Assembly: GCA_016630955.3 (NCBI GenBank) | Contig: CM050001.1 | Location: forward strand, 372,001 to 436,000 | Length of the DNA stretch: 64,000 bases | Reading direction: 5' to 3' | From: Didymella arachidicola | Lineage: Eukaryota; Ascomycota; Dothideomycetes; Pleosporales; Didymellaceae | In this document: piece after piece, positions 1-11,310 of the stretch | Layout: each line of letters begins with the position of its first letter | Numbering within the stretch: position 1 is the first letter of the stretch | The notes under the pieces: generated by a model | What the model saw: the letters and a program-made list of their open reading frames with translations, nothing else | Told to the model about the DNA's origin: nothing | The model's database searches: none | Position numbers and translations under genes: made by a program

Positions 1-944
1 CTTGGAGTTGCCAACATTCATCTTGATGTAACCATGCTTCGAACAACTCACTCGCTAAAAATCTACCAAACAGCCCCTCACATACATCAGGAGTCACGGG
101 AAAGGACTCCTGGAAAGCCGGATGAATCGTCGCGTCTTGTGCAAAAACGTCTCCCGCCTCGTCCGTGTCGTAGTCGTCATCTACGAGCATATCGATTGGA
201 GAACGCTGTTGTCTAGTGACGTCTTCTGGGCCAGAAAAGCGCAAAATGATTCTATACGAGGATGGACTGCAGTATAGTCCCGCCGTCCAAACCTTGTACA
301 GTTGCTTTGCTTCTCATACGGACGGAGCTAGCGGCCAATGACCTGGCTGCAGGACGATTTTAATCTAAAAGTTGGGGGCCAGTTTGGGGGTCAAGAAGGA
401 GCGGGAAGAAGGAGCGCAAGCACTAGTCCCTACGAGGGAAGGCGCGATTACCAAAAAGGTCCGAGGCCGCCAGCAGGGCCTTTCATAAGCACATCAATCG
501 GCGAGGTCACTAATCTAACAAACTCGGTATCTTTCATCGTGCTTGTGATACAACATTCTTTCGAATGAAGATGGTTTGACTGGTCAAAAGTTCTTGGATC
601 TTGTATTAGTCCTCCGCTCCTGCCAAAATCGATGCCCTTCGCGGCGGTGCCCGCGCCGAATGTTTAAGGCACACTAATCACGTCTGTCCCTTGGCATAGA
701 TGGGTGGCGCTTCACGTTGAGAAAACGGTGGGAGAGCCTCGTGACGCCTCGTGACGCCCAGGTAACATCTATGCATGGTATCCACTGGCTTCGGCCCCAA
801 CCCAATCTCTGACGAGAGACTGCCCCTGCATATGGCTTATGCCTGACTGCGTGCTATGCAGAATGGCTGACCAGGGGTCTTTATCGCTTTTGAGTACTTA
901 GATGACATGATGGCCGTGAGCAAAGGTTCTCAGTACCTTTCAGG
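1..944. other. Intergenic, no gene recognised
   Basis: Reading frames here are short and match no family that I recognise. The last 200 bases probably hold the promoter and leader of the S41 protease gene. Confidence 0.5.
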
Positions 945-3743
945 ATGCTTCAGTCTCGATCGTTGGTTCTAGCTTCACTTTGGAGCGTACTACTCCACAG
1001 GGCCTTCTCAAGTCCAACCTCAAAAGTCGAGCTTGTCAAAAACCTGCAAGTCAGACAAGAGGCTCCTACAACACCACAATCGGATGCATGCGGGCTCATC
1101 GTCGATGATGTTAATGCAGGTTACGCCTACCACTACGCCATTAACGCATACGCCTGCTTGACCAGCGTACCGTTCAACGCTGCGGTAGCTACTCGATTCA
1201 TCAAGTACATCAATGAGAGCGTACAGTTTCAGAGTACACTTGCGTATCTGAAGGACCCACCAGCCGGTTATCAGCAGCCTGCCGTCGATATACTTTCCGA
1301 GCTCAGCAAGATTCAAAACAATGTAACGGCCCAGGTGTATCAGAATCAGTACCAGTTCGAAATAGATGTACAGCACCTATTCTACAAGGCTCATGATGCC
1401 CACCTCTACCTAAGTGGAGGCATCAATTCGGCTTTCACTTTCCTTGCACCATATTCTATCACAGCAGTATCAAAAGACGGCAAGAGCCTACCGCAGGTCT
1501 ACATTACTAACCAGATTAGAAATGCGAGCGTGAGCGATCCTGTTGCAATCGAGACCATCAACGGAGAAGGTGCAATCGAGTATCTGACGCGCCTTGCGAG
1601 CCTCAACGCTTTTGGCGGTATTGAACCGCACGCCGACTGGAACCAGCTTTTCAGTACTCCCGCACTCGAGACACAAGGAATTGGTAGCATCTGGGACAGT
1701 GGGATCAACTTCTATCCTGGAAATACTATCGAGCTTGTCATGGAAGATGGCACGGAATACCTCGATTACTGGCTTGCGTTGTGGAGAGAACCGTACAGGA
1801 CCGGCCCGCTCACTACCGGCGGTGATTTCTACAACTACTTTGTACTAGGATTGCTACCCGACTCCTATGATAATAGCGGCGACTTCTACAATGCGGCGTA
1901 CAACGTAACGCCGACGTCTTCTGGGCCTAGCAATGTCGATCTTATTGCCAACTCGTGGAAGAATGTCACTTCTGGCGCATACCCCGACCCCGATATTGCA
2001 CAGGAGGGCCTTGCCGTCACCTCTGATGGTATCGTATCTGGATACCTCCTGCGCGATGTCAATGCTGCTGTGCTTAGCATCCCTTCCTTCGGTCAGAGCG
2101 GATTCGCCATTGCAAACTTCAGTAAAGCTGTTTCCGAGTTTATCAGCAGCGCTGCTAGCAATGGAACAAGCAGGATCGTTATTGATCTCCAACAGAACAC
2201 AGGTGGCACGATAGAGCTTGCGTTTAGCACATTCAGGCGATTTTTCCCGAACATCGAGCCCTTTGCCGGCAGCAGACGCCGCAATCACGAGCTTGCTGAC
2301 ACGATTGGACAAATATGGACGGCATATTTCGAGGGCATTCAGGCTAGTGACCCTGAGTATGCGAGCTTTCTAGCAGATGAGTGGGTGGTGACTCCGCGAC
2401 TCGATGCTGCTACCGGTCAGAACTTCAGCAGCTGGTCAGAGTTTGCCGGCCCCGTTCAGGCTAATGGTGGTTCTTTCTCCCTCACTGTAAGTTCAGACTT
2501 GCTCAATGCAGACGACTCTGCTAATGGGATCTAGGAGCGCTTCAATCTTTCCAACTACGAATTCATCGGAGCTTTGTTCGAAGGCTGGATCCCGGCGGGT
2601 TACACAGCTCAGGTTCCTCTGTCATACACTGAGCCGTTTTTTGAAGCGAAGAATATTGTGCTGGTAGGGATCACACTTATCTTCGTTGAACAGTAATTGA
2701 CAATGTCGCAGCTCACTGATGGTGCTTGCTCCTCTACATGCGCTCTTCTTGCGGAGATGTTCAGACAAGCCGGTGCGAAAACGCTCGCTTTGGGCGGTCG
2801 TCCTGCCACAGGCCCAATGCAGGCTGTTGGCGGTAAGAAATAAAGGCTGAATCTTACAGCATATGGGCATAACTGACCGAGACAAACAGGTACTCGAGGG
2901 GCTGTTCGTACCTCTGCCGACCAAGTCGATGATCACCTCACCCTCTTGGAGTCCTTGTTGGGTTCGGAAACAATCCTTCCAACCAACGCGAACTTAGCCA
3001 TCGTCCCCGAGCTGACCGCGAACGACCGTCGTGACTCCGGTGTTTACACTGGTGTTCTTTCTGTCAACCTCCGCGATCAAATCCGTCGTGACGATCCCGT
3101 ACCACTGCAATTCAAGTACGAAGCTGCCGACTGCCGCCTCTTCTACACCCTCGCCAACGCGTTCAACATGCCGCGTCTGTGGCGTGATGCCGTCGCCGCT
3201 GCATTCGATGACCCGTCGCTGTGCGTTGAAGGCTCCATCGGCTTCTCCAATTCCACCCAAGCGCCATCTGCTCAAGAAAATGTGCAGGCGGCTAGTCTCA
3301 ACTTCGACTTTGGGTCGCCAGACACTGCCCTGATCGACGATACCCTCGATCTCTCCGGCGGACCCCAAGGTTCATCCACGCAAGCATTCAGCAACGTGAT
3401 CACCACCTGCAATAATTTCGAATGCCAAAACAGAAACCAGAGATGCGACCAGGTTTCGCTGCCTAAGTGCAACGACGCTTCGCAGTCTCAGCTAGACTAT
3501 CTCTGCATACCATACACATCAAAACAATACAGCTGCCCCGTTGGCTCGGTTTGGCAGGTGAAAACCGCTGATCAGTTGCGACTCAATGAGCAAGCAGATA
3601 AGAAAGCAGGTTTGAAGAGCGTGCAGCCCGACACTGCATACAAGTCTGTCGCGCCTGTGGGTGCCTGTCAACCAGTCACTGCCCCCTATGGGAATCTCAA
3701 GAAGACGACGTATTGTAGTCCACTAACAACGCCAGTCATCTAG
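945..3743 (+). CDS. Secreted peptidase S41 family protein (CPAF/UstP-like)
   Basis: I join four exons (945-2486, 2535-2663, 2712-2832, 2890-3743) into a protein of about 881 aa; the three introns are 48, 48 and 57 bp with GTAAGT, GTAGGG and GTAAGA donors. The N-terminus (MLQSRSLVLASLWSVLLHRA) looks like a signal peptide, and several N-x-S/T sites follow, so secretion is likely. The S41 (tail-specific protease) core is seen in the QNTGGTIELAF segment near residue 417 and in LTDGACSSTCA near residue 558, which starts right after intron 2 and should carry the nucleophilic serine (Ser564 or Ser565). This arrangement is that of fungal CPAF-like S41 proteins, the family that includes UstP of ustiloxin clusters. 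No RiPP precursor or UstYa-like gene lies nearby, so a role in peptide toxin synthesis is not supported. Substrate is unknown. Family call is firm; exon edges are predictions. Confidence 0.85.
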
Positions 3744-3951
3744 GACGGGCACTTGTCCACATCAATATAATCTCGGGCTCCAATCGTGTCTGGTCCGCTG
3801 ATCCTGTGACGAGTGTTAATTTTGTACACCAATCCACGGCCCTGAGCACAAATGACCACGTAACAGTCTCCGTTGGTCAGTGTTGAGAGCAAACCTTTGG
3901 CAGTTCTAGCAATGGCGGCTGTCACCAGAATTACAATTAAGTTGGCTATAT

Positions 3952-5205
3952 TTACCTGGTAAAAACTGTTGCTAACCACCAGCCACCAAGCAGCACAGCG
4001 AAGAATGCCACAAGCATGGCGTTGCCCTTCTTCGTCAAAATAAGATAAGATGACGCGCCCACTATGACTTCCAATCGTCGAGCAGCATCGCGCCTTACTT
4101 TCCATTCGGGGTTCAAAGAAAATGGCGAATCGACCCGGCTACCGGTTGCTGGCAGTGGTGTACGTTCTACGCGCAGAGACAACGCCACCGGTCGGTGGTC
4201 TGATGTCCGTTGCACTGGAAGAGCAGTGTATATTTGCGGCTCAAGTTTCGTGGTGTGGGACGGCAGGTACAATATCCTGTCACACCAGGAAGGGTACCTG
4301 TGCTTTGCCCATTGCCATTCGTCGTCACTGCTGCGTGAGGTAGAGTACTTGTACGTGGGAGGGAAGGTTATGGGTAGCTCTTCAAGACCGTGGAGCGTAC
4401 GATTGGCTTCTTTCTCTCTAGTGAGCTGGTCGCGGCTGAGTAGCTGAGAAAAGTGTCTTGGTGAAGACTCCGCTGCCGACATCGAAGGGAATGACTCGTG
4501 AGCATTCTTGTCAGGCGTAGAATCGTGTGTCCGGTAGTTTAGGTCGCCAAAGAAGAAGACGTGACTGCCAGGGGCGAAAAGCCCGTCATGCTCGCTTGGT
4601 GCCTTGCCCGAGCTCAGTAGAGGCGCTTCCTTGCTCAGGCTATACGCTGAATCGTCGTGGTTGACAAACACCAGATTGCGCACCAGGTTCTCCCAGTCTT
4701 GGTTCCTGGCATCCACTTTTTTCTCTGATGGCGCGAGGTGAGCAGCAGCAAAGCTCAAATTCACCGTCTCTCCTGTTGCTGATGTTGGGCATGTTATGCC
4801 GACTCGCATAGCGATGGCACCCTTATTGCCCATGTTTGCGAAACCGACCCCTGCGCCCGCTGATTGTATCCATTGTATGCTTTGCGTGAGACTGGGCTTT
4901 GCGAATATCATGAGAGCTGTCATGCCAAGACTACGCGTTGCGACGTGCTCAAGGCGCTGACTGCCATGGCTGTGTAGATCTGCTGCGAGCTGAACCGTCG
5001 TGGTAAGGCGGTCGAAGTATGGCTTCAAGTATGAACCACCTAGGAAAGAGTAGGCAATTGGCGCTACCTCTTGTAACGAGACAGCGATCAGATCTGGTAC
5101 CGGGGCGCCTTTGGGGAGGGCATCGAAAAAAGATGGTGCGAGGGCATGAGGATCGACGAGAGTACGTGCGCAATTGAAGGTCAGGAGGTAGAGCTCAAAC
5201 ATCAT
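3952..5205 (-). CDS. Inositol polyphosphate 5-phosphatase-like, tail-anchored
   Basis: This is a single open frame of 417 aa. It shows the endonuclease/exonuclease/phosphatase fold motifs of 5-phosphatases in order: LTFNCART at the start, SLQEVAPIAYSFLGG near residue 45, FFFGDLNYRT near 217, PSWCDRILYL near 307 and TSDHRPVALSL near 334. These correspond to the metal-binding and catalytic Asp, Asn and His residues, so removal of the 5-phosphate from inositol lipids or soluble inositol phosphates is the expected reaction. A hydrophobic stretch (LVAFFAVLLGGWWLATVF) sits within the last 25 residues and predicts a C-terminal membrane anchor with the enzyme facing the cytosol. Two ATGs open the frame (MMFEL). 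The gene is divergent from the dehydrogenase that follows, sharing an upstream region of about 790 bp. The last codons abut a GT (CCAG|GTAAAT), so a small 3' exon cannot be excluded. Confidence 0.85.
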   Translation of the reverse strand: MMFELYLLTFNCARTLVDPHALAPSFFDALPKGAPVPDLIAVSLQEVAPIAYSFLGGSYLKPYFDRLTTTVQLAADLHSHGSQRLEHVATRSLGMTALMIFAKPSLTQSIQWIQSAGAGVGFANMGNKGAIAMRVGITCPTSATGETVNLSFAAAHLAPSEKKVDARNQDWENLVRNLVFVNHDDSAYSLSKEAPLLSSGKAPSEHDGLFAPGSHVFFFGDLNYRTHDSTPDKNAHESFPSMSAAESSPRHFSQLLSRDQLTREKEANRTLHGLEELPITFPPTYKYSTSRSSDDEWQWAKHRYPSWCDRILYLPSHTTKLEPQIYTALPVQRTSDHRPVALSLRVERTPLPATGSRVDSPFSLNPEWKVRRDAARRLEVIVGASSYLILTKKGNAMLVAFFAVLLGGWWLATVFTR

Positions 5206-5997
5206 GAGAGATTGACCAGCCCAGGGCTGCTGGACGCGTGTCGGTCAGCATTGTCAAAGCTTCTTTGGGCTTTCACGCGCGCCTGTGCAGCGACCGATAC
5301 TGGCGGGCACTGTTGTCGTGGAAAAACGTTGGAAACAGAGGGAGTCAAGCATACTGGAATCAGGCTCTACGCGGCTACTCGGACGTCCTTGCGTACAAAT
5401 GTGCCAGCAGGTTGTTAATGCCCAACCTCCACGTACGTACGTACGGCTTGTAAGGTCTCCCAGGAAAAAAACGATGATCGCGGAATGTGTGTCACTGCGT
5501 TGAGCTCGTCGGACAATCGGCCCTTGCGGCGTGAAGGCCGAGCCAACAAGGTTCCACAGGGATCTTGGGGGTGGAGACAGAGGCGCGACGGCGTGGAGAA
5601 AAGAGGACAATGTGTTGGAGAAAAGGGAGTGTTTGGGGAGGATCGCGGTTCTCCCTGCAGCGATTGGCGCCGCAACTACGTCACCGGCGCGTGGGGTAGC
5701 TTGGTAGAGCTCCGATGTGAAGCTTCGAGAGCTCACGAACAGCTGCTCGAATTTGATTATACCTCGAGAAATCAAGTACAACGGTCTATCCGAAGCTCAA
5801 ATCATTCGGTTTGCCAAAATGGATGGCCATCTGATACTGGCGAGCCGATCGGCTCGAGGTGGATACATGGGCGGGATCTAGAAGCTTTCCAGCAACTGAC
5901 GATATCTGAGCGCCAGCTGCATGACCTTTAAAGCACCCGCTTATCCCCCCCGGAACGCCACTTGGATTCTCAGTCAAACTTCCACCCAACCTCCAGC
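5206..5997. promoter_or_regulatory. Shared upstream region of two divergent genes
   Basis: This 790-bp gap separates the phosphatase (minus strand) from the dehydrogenase (plus strand), so it should hold both promoters. It contains a perfect palindromic ACGT repeat at 5431-5445. I recognise no defined factor site and no gene. Confidence 0.4.
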
Positions 5998-7199
5998 ATG
6001 TTCAAAGCACAAATTGCCCGCCAGGTGGCTCGCGCAGCCAGATTGCAGGCTCCACGAGCTTCGTTCCGCCCAACTGCTTCTGCAATTCAGCCTTTCACAA
6101 CCACCGTGAGCCGTTTCGACAAAAGCGCTGAAGAAGACCACGATGCGGCGTCTTCATCTGCGGCTGCTGGAGAGAGTGGAGACCATGAGGGTCAATTCGC
6201 CCGTACACGGGAGGACATCGTAGTCGAGTACCCAGAAGAGAAGGATCTCCCTCCTTCTCAGCCAGTCCAGGGACGCGGAGGTTTCCATTTCAAGCGCACA
6301 CTTGCTGCTTTCTCAATGGAGGGCAAGACTGCTATTGTTACTGGTGGAGCTCGAGGACTCGGCCTGGTCATGGCCCAAGCATTGGTCACCTCCGGCGCCG
6401 ATGTTGCCATTGTTGACATGAATAAGGAAGAGGCGCAGAGGTCAGCAGAAGGACTGATCGACCTGTTCAAGCAGGAGAACGAGTCCAACTACACCAAGTG
6501 AGTCCTCATGTAACCTGCTCTGATCTCATCCTGACAAGGAAAGACTGCCCAAGGTCACCGCTCATTACTGCGACGTCTCGAGTCCTGACTCTGTAAACGA
6601 GTCGTTCGCTGAGATTATCAAAGCTCATGGCAAGGTCGACAACCTCGTAACCTCTGCTGGATTTACCGAGAACTTTGATGCGATATCCTACCCCCATGAT
6701 CGTATCCAAAAACTGTGGGGTGTCAATGTGGATGGTACTTACCTTTACGCGGTCGCCGTTGCCAAACACCTCATGGAACGCAAGGCGCCTGGTAGCGTCG
6801 TCATGATTGGCAGCATGTCTGGCTCCATTGTGAATGTCCCTCAGCCTCAGGCCCCATACAATGCTGCAAAGGCCGCTGTGAGGCACCTCGCTGCCAGTTT
6901 GGCCGTTGAGTGGGCCGAGCATGGCATTCGCGTCAACTGCATCTCGCCTGGCTACATGCTTACTGCTCTGTAAGTTAATCAATGCGTGCCTCTTGCCTGC
7001 TGCTAACATACCCTGCAGCACCAAAAAGATTCTCGATGACAACCCAGAGCTGCAGAAGCAGTGGACATCCCTCATTCCTGTCGGTAAGATGGGCCGTCCT
7101 GAGGACCTCATGGGCGCCGTTACGTTCTTGTCCAGCGATGCCAGTCTGTACGTGAACGGCGCAGACCTGCGCGTCGATGGAGCATACACTTGCACTTAA
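5998..7199 (+). CDS. Mitochondrial short-chain dehydrogenase (arabinitol/mannitol dehydrogenase-like)
   Basis: Three exons (5998-6497, 6544-6969, 7019-7199) give about 368 aa; the introns are 46 and 49 bp. I start at the ATG at 5998 because the frame upstream is opened only by a non-ATG codon. The first 35 residues (MFKAQIARQVARAARLQ...) are Arg-rich and lack acidic residues, a typical mitochondrial presequence, and a variable acidic linker follows. The Rossmann dinucleotide motif TGGARGLG is near residue 115, a catalytic Ser lies in GSMSGS near 257, and the Tyr-Lys pair is YNAAK at about 272-276. The family is the classical SDR group holding fungal D-arabinitol 2-dehydrogenase and NADP-mannitol dehydrogenase, so a polyol/ketose oxidoreductase is likely. 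The exact sugar cannot be told from sequence. Confidence 0.85.
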
Positions 7200-7511
7200 T
7201 GAGGCAGTGTATTTCAAAAGTATTTGTACGATCAGCTAGTATAGGAAGCGCCGTGGGCGATAATGTTAGTCGATGAAATCACATGCATGAATTGAGCCTC
7301 AATGCCATGACGGAGCTTGCGAGAGTGGAGCCGCTTCGGGGGCCGAGCGGCTGACCCTTGAGACGACTGCAGCTCTCCACGCAGCCACGAACACGACATC
7401 CAAAGCTTACGTCGCGAAGAATGCACCCATCCTGCGCGCAATGAGGCGAACTTACATCGTACCTGCCACATAGCACATGCTCGCTCGACCTACCGCCCTC
7501 GATCGCCTGTC
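7200..7511. other. Intergenic, no gene recognised
   Basis: This short gap holds the 3' end of the dehydrogenase transcript and the promoter of the TBC gene. No other feature is seen. Confidence 0.4.
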
Positions 7512-10500
7512 ATGTTCAACTTCGGCAATCTGGTGCAGAAGGCCCAGCAATTTATAGAGCCCACCCTCAGCAACATCGCTGCTCCTGCCTCAAGCGACCG
7601 CCGACCGTCCAAGGCAACCCTCTTTCGCTATCAATTTCGGCTGCCCGACTCGCAGAATCCCCTGCAAGAGATCACCGCCGAGCTTACCCTGCAGCCCCAC
7701 CACTCGACGAGGGGCGCAGGTGAAAGTGCGACAGATGGTGAACGAGGACAGGGCAACCACTATGTGGGAAAGCTGCACCTGAGCGAGCAGTATCTCTGTT
7801 TCTCCACGCAAGGGTCCAGCTTCCTGAACACTGCGAGCTCGAGTTCGTCCAGCAGCTTCACGGGACAGACACACGGCGCAGGACCGGCTGGCAATGGCTT
7901 CACACTACCGCTCTGCGGTATCAGGAGAGTTGAGCGACTGCATAGCCAGAGCTACATGTTCGCGCTCGCTATCACAACCTGGAACGGCATTCCTGACTCG
8001 AAATCGAAGACATCGTCCGGTCAGAAGCTTACAATCCAGCTGGCCGGGTCGCGGCAGGCCTGCGAACGCTTTTGCGATGCTCTGAAGAAGGGTCTGAGAG
8101 AGGGCGTAAAAAGCGTGGACACGCTACGCAAAGTAGCCCTTACTAGCTACTCAGAATACCTACTTACTACAGATGCGGAGGACAAGTCAGCTGCCGCAGA
8201 TACAGCAAGAGAGCACCCAGACACAGGCCTTGGTTTGACGTTCAAATACCCGGGCAATGCGCGGAAACTGAGAGACGCTACTAAGATACGTTTATGGCGA
8301 GAGTATTTACGAGGTAGGTACGCATGCAACCTACTTTTGGCATGAGCTGACAAGGCCTAGAGAACGGTCGAGGCGCGACGCTCATCCGCCAACCCACATT
8401 TCACAAGCTGATACGTGTCGGACTGCCGAACCGACTGCGAGGAGAAATATGGGAGCTCACCTCTGGCTCATTCTTCCTACGCCTGCAGAACCCAAATCTA
8501 TACACAGACACACTCGCGAAGTTTTCTGGGCGCGAATCGCTGGCAATAGACGAGATTGAGAAGGACCTTAATCGAAGTCTGCCGGAATACCCAGGCTTCC
8601 AGGACGAGGCAGGCATTGGCAGATTGCGACGTGTCCTGACGGCATATAGCTGGACGAACGAAGAAGTGGGATACTGCCAAGCGATGAATATTGTCGTGGC
8701 TGCATTATTGATGTATGTGTTCCCTCTCGCTGGATCTGTTAAAATGCTGACACCTTGAAGCTACGTTTCTGAGCCGCAGGCTTTCTTTCTGCTGTCCATA
8801 CTGTGCGACCGTCTATTGCCTGGATACTACTCGCAGACCATGTACGGAACACTTTTGGACCAAAGGGTCTTCGAGTCGTTGGTCGAGAAGACCATGCCCA
8901 TTCTCTGGGATCACCTCGTCAAATCTGACGTCCAGCTTTCAGTGGTCTCCCTCCCTTGGTTTCTCTCGCTCTACATCAACTCCATGCCCCTGATATTCGC
9001 TTTCCGAGTCCTGGACGTCTTTTTCTTGGAAGGACCCAAGGTGCTGTTCCAGATCGGTCTAGCTATCTTGCGTATCAATGGAGAACAGCTTCTGGATGCT
9101 GCAGACGATGGCTCTTTCATCTCGGTCTTGAAATCGTACTTCTCTAGGCTCGACGAATCTGCTCATCCGAGATCCGAGAACCCCAAGCTGCGAGCCGTCA
9201 CACGCTTCCAAGAGCTGATGGTGGTAGCGTTTAAGGAATTCGCTGGTATCACACAGAACACCATCTCTGAACAACGGGCGAAGCACAAGGATGCTGTTCT
9301 GGAGAATATCGAGAACTTTGCTAAGCGCACATCCATTCGGAATCTTGGCCCCGAAAGCAAGAAGCTGAGCGTCAACGACCTCGGCTTCTTGTACGACAGA
9401 TTTTATGCGGTTTTGTACGAAAGACAGCAACGAGCTGAAATCATGCAGCAAGAGGCTGAGCGAAAGGCCAAGGCCAGTCGTGCGAAAGCCACTGAAATTG
9501 TCAGCGGGTTCGCGGGCAGCAATGCCGAAAAGGGGCGAGTGGCTGTGGGTGTCAGTCCTACACACATGGACTATGATGCATTCAGAGAGTTCCTTGCCGG
9601 TGAGTTATGCTGGAAAGTATTCACAGCAAAGCTAACATGCTCGCAGGCATCGCGAAATGGGCCGTTACAGACTCACCGACGTCTCCGAAAGAACCTCCTC
9701 CGGCTCAAAACCACTCTTACTTCGGCGGCAGCATGAGAAATCGGCCTTCGGTATCGCCTTGGGGTTCAGGACCTGAACCTGCAGATCACGAGTTCCTCAG
9801 ACGTATCTTCCGCCGCTGGGATACCGACATGACCGATTCCTTGTCACTGCAGAACGTCGTAGCTGGATTTGCTGCCGTGAAAGGAACGAAAGACATCATG
9901 TCGAATATAAGTTACTTCTTTGAGCTGTATGACGATGACGGCGATGGTAGGGTAGATCGGGAGGGCATTTTGAGGATTTCCGAAGCCTTGCTTTTCCTCT
10001 CAAGAAGAGGTCTCCACGAATCTGTTAGTCCTTCGGCATCGTCCCTCGATGTGGGTTCTGAGCCACCAATGTCACGGGACGAGCAATTCCTCAGCAGTGT
10101 TTCTGCATTCATTCGCCGCTGTTTCGAATACGCTGATCCAGACCACGCTTCAAATCACGAAGGCGCCACGGTAGAAAGAGCAGAACAAGACCTGGATAAT
10201 TTTGCTATCGGCGACGAAGATGAAGACGACCTCATCGACCTTAATGACGAGACCTCGACACCGAAAGCTGAAAAGTTTACAACGAACCCATTATCCCGAA
10301 GCGAATCTGACAACCACCCACTGTCCCCAACTCAGTCCACACATACATCCGAGTCCGACACAGGCGAACGTCACGAAAAGGCTAAAGCGGCTAACCTTGC
10401 CCTGGATCCCAATAAGCCGCTTCATATAACACTACCCACTTTCCGTATGGTCATCCTGGCAGATGAAGCACTAGAACAGTTCTTCGAGGTCGGTTTCTCC

Positions 10501-10974
10501 TCTTCGTTCCGTCTCGCTGACGCACCTCTGCCATCGTCAGCATCAACGTCCTCGAATCTTACCACGTTCGCCAACGCTGGCAGGCAAATGTCAAACCTGG
10601 CAGGCGGCATGGGTGTGGTCGGTGGGGCAGGTGTGGGTGTTGTGCCCCCTGGGAAAAGTATACGCGGCATGCTCGACAACATCGTTAATGATGGCATGCG
10701 CGTTGCAGCAGAGGTCAGGCGCAGATACGATGAAGCTCAGAAGGAGCTCGATGCTCAGTCACAACACACAAGGGATGACGATGAAGACCATGAAGAAGAG
10801 AAAGATGCAGATCTCCTCGAGGGCGCAGAGACAGCAGGTGTTGTCTCGACCAAGGAGGAAAACCTTACTGACCTGCTCTCGCCCACCACAGACCAGCCTA
10901 TTAAGAGCAACAAGGACCGAAGAGCAAGTGACGCCAGTAGAAGGGTCTTGGAGTTTGAGAGCGACAAAGCATGA
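7512..10974 (+). CDS. GRAM/TBC-domain Rab GTPase-activating protein with EF-hand
   Basis: Four exons (7512-8313, 8361-8712, 8761-9599, 9647-10974) join into about 1106 aa; all introns are 46-48 bp. The first 250 residues resemble a GRAM/PH-like lipid-binding module. The TBC domain follows from about residue 275 (NRLRGEIWELTSG), with the arginine-finger segment IEKDLNRSLPEYPGF near 334 and the glutamine-finger segment YCQAMN near 372. An EF-hand loop with DDDGDGRVDREG lies near residue 760. The remainder is a low-complexity acidic tail rich in Ser, Glu and Asp. GRAM-TBC-EF-hand order is that of yeast Gyp2/Mdr1 and animal TBC1D8/9 proteins, which stimulate GTP hydrolysis by Rab proteins in endosomal or Golgi traffic. 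Both catalytic fingers are visible, so it should be active. The Rab partner is unknown. Confidence 0.88.
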
Positions 10975-11310
10975 CCATGTACGAACAGTTGAAGCTTGGC
11001 GTTGGGGTCATCACGTTGCGAGGCTGCGTCAAGGACGCGATCGGGTGCAGCGAGAGCCATAACAGTCAAACCTCACAATCATCGCACATTTGATCTCTTC
11101 GCGTTTACTTCTTACATCTACTGCCTCCTTGGTCAAATTCCGCATACGATGTTACAGCCGCCTCTAGTAGCTCCCGTACCCCGCGTAACTAACCGAACTA
11201 ACCCTCCGCGCGGCTACGTTCCGACAGCGAGACACTAAACCGCAGCCTCAATCCTACATACAATATGCTCGGCTCTCTCTCCCTTTGCCCCATGTTTCTG
11301 CTGCCTGAAG
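10975..11310. other. Intergenic, no gene recognised
   Basis: The gap holds the end of the TBC transcript and the promoter of the acyl-CoA synthetase. An ATG at 11265 opens a short frame that runs past the chosen start at 11311 and stops within exon 1. It could act as an overlapping upstream ORF. Confidence 0.35.

Noticed and set aside
945..3743. S41 (UstP-like) protease as part of a ustiloxin-type RiPP cluster.
   Set aside because: No precursor with Kex2-spaced repeats, UstYa-like oxidase or transporter lies within the neighbouring genes. S41 proteins of this type are also common outside such clusters.
5254..5781. 175-codon minus-strand frame upstream of the phosphatase gene.
   Set aside because: No motif, and it occupies the shared promoter gap; most likely chance.
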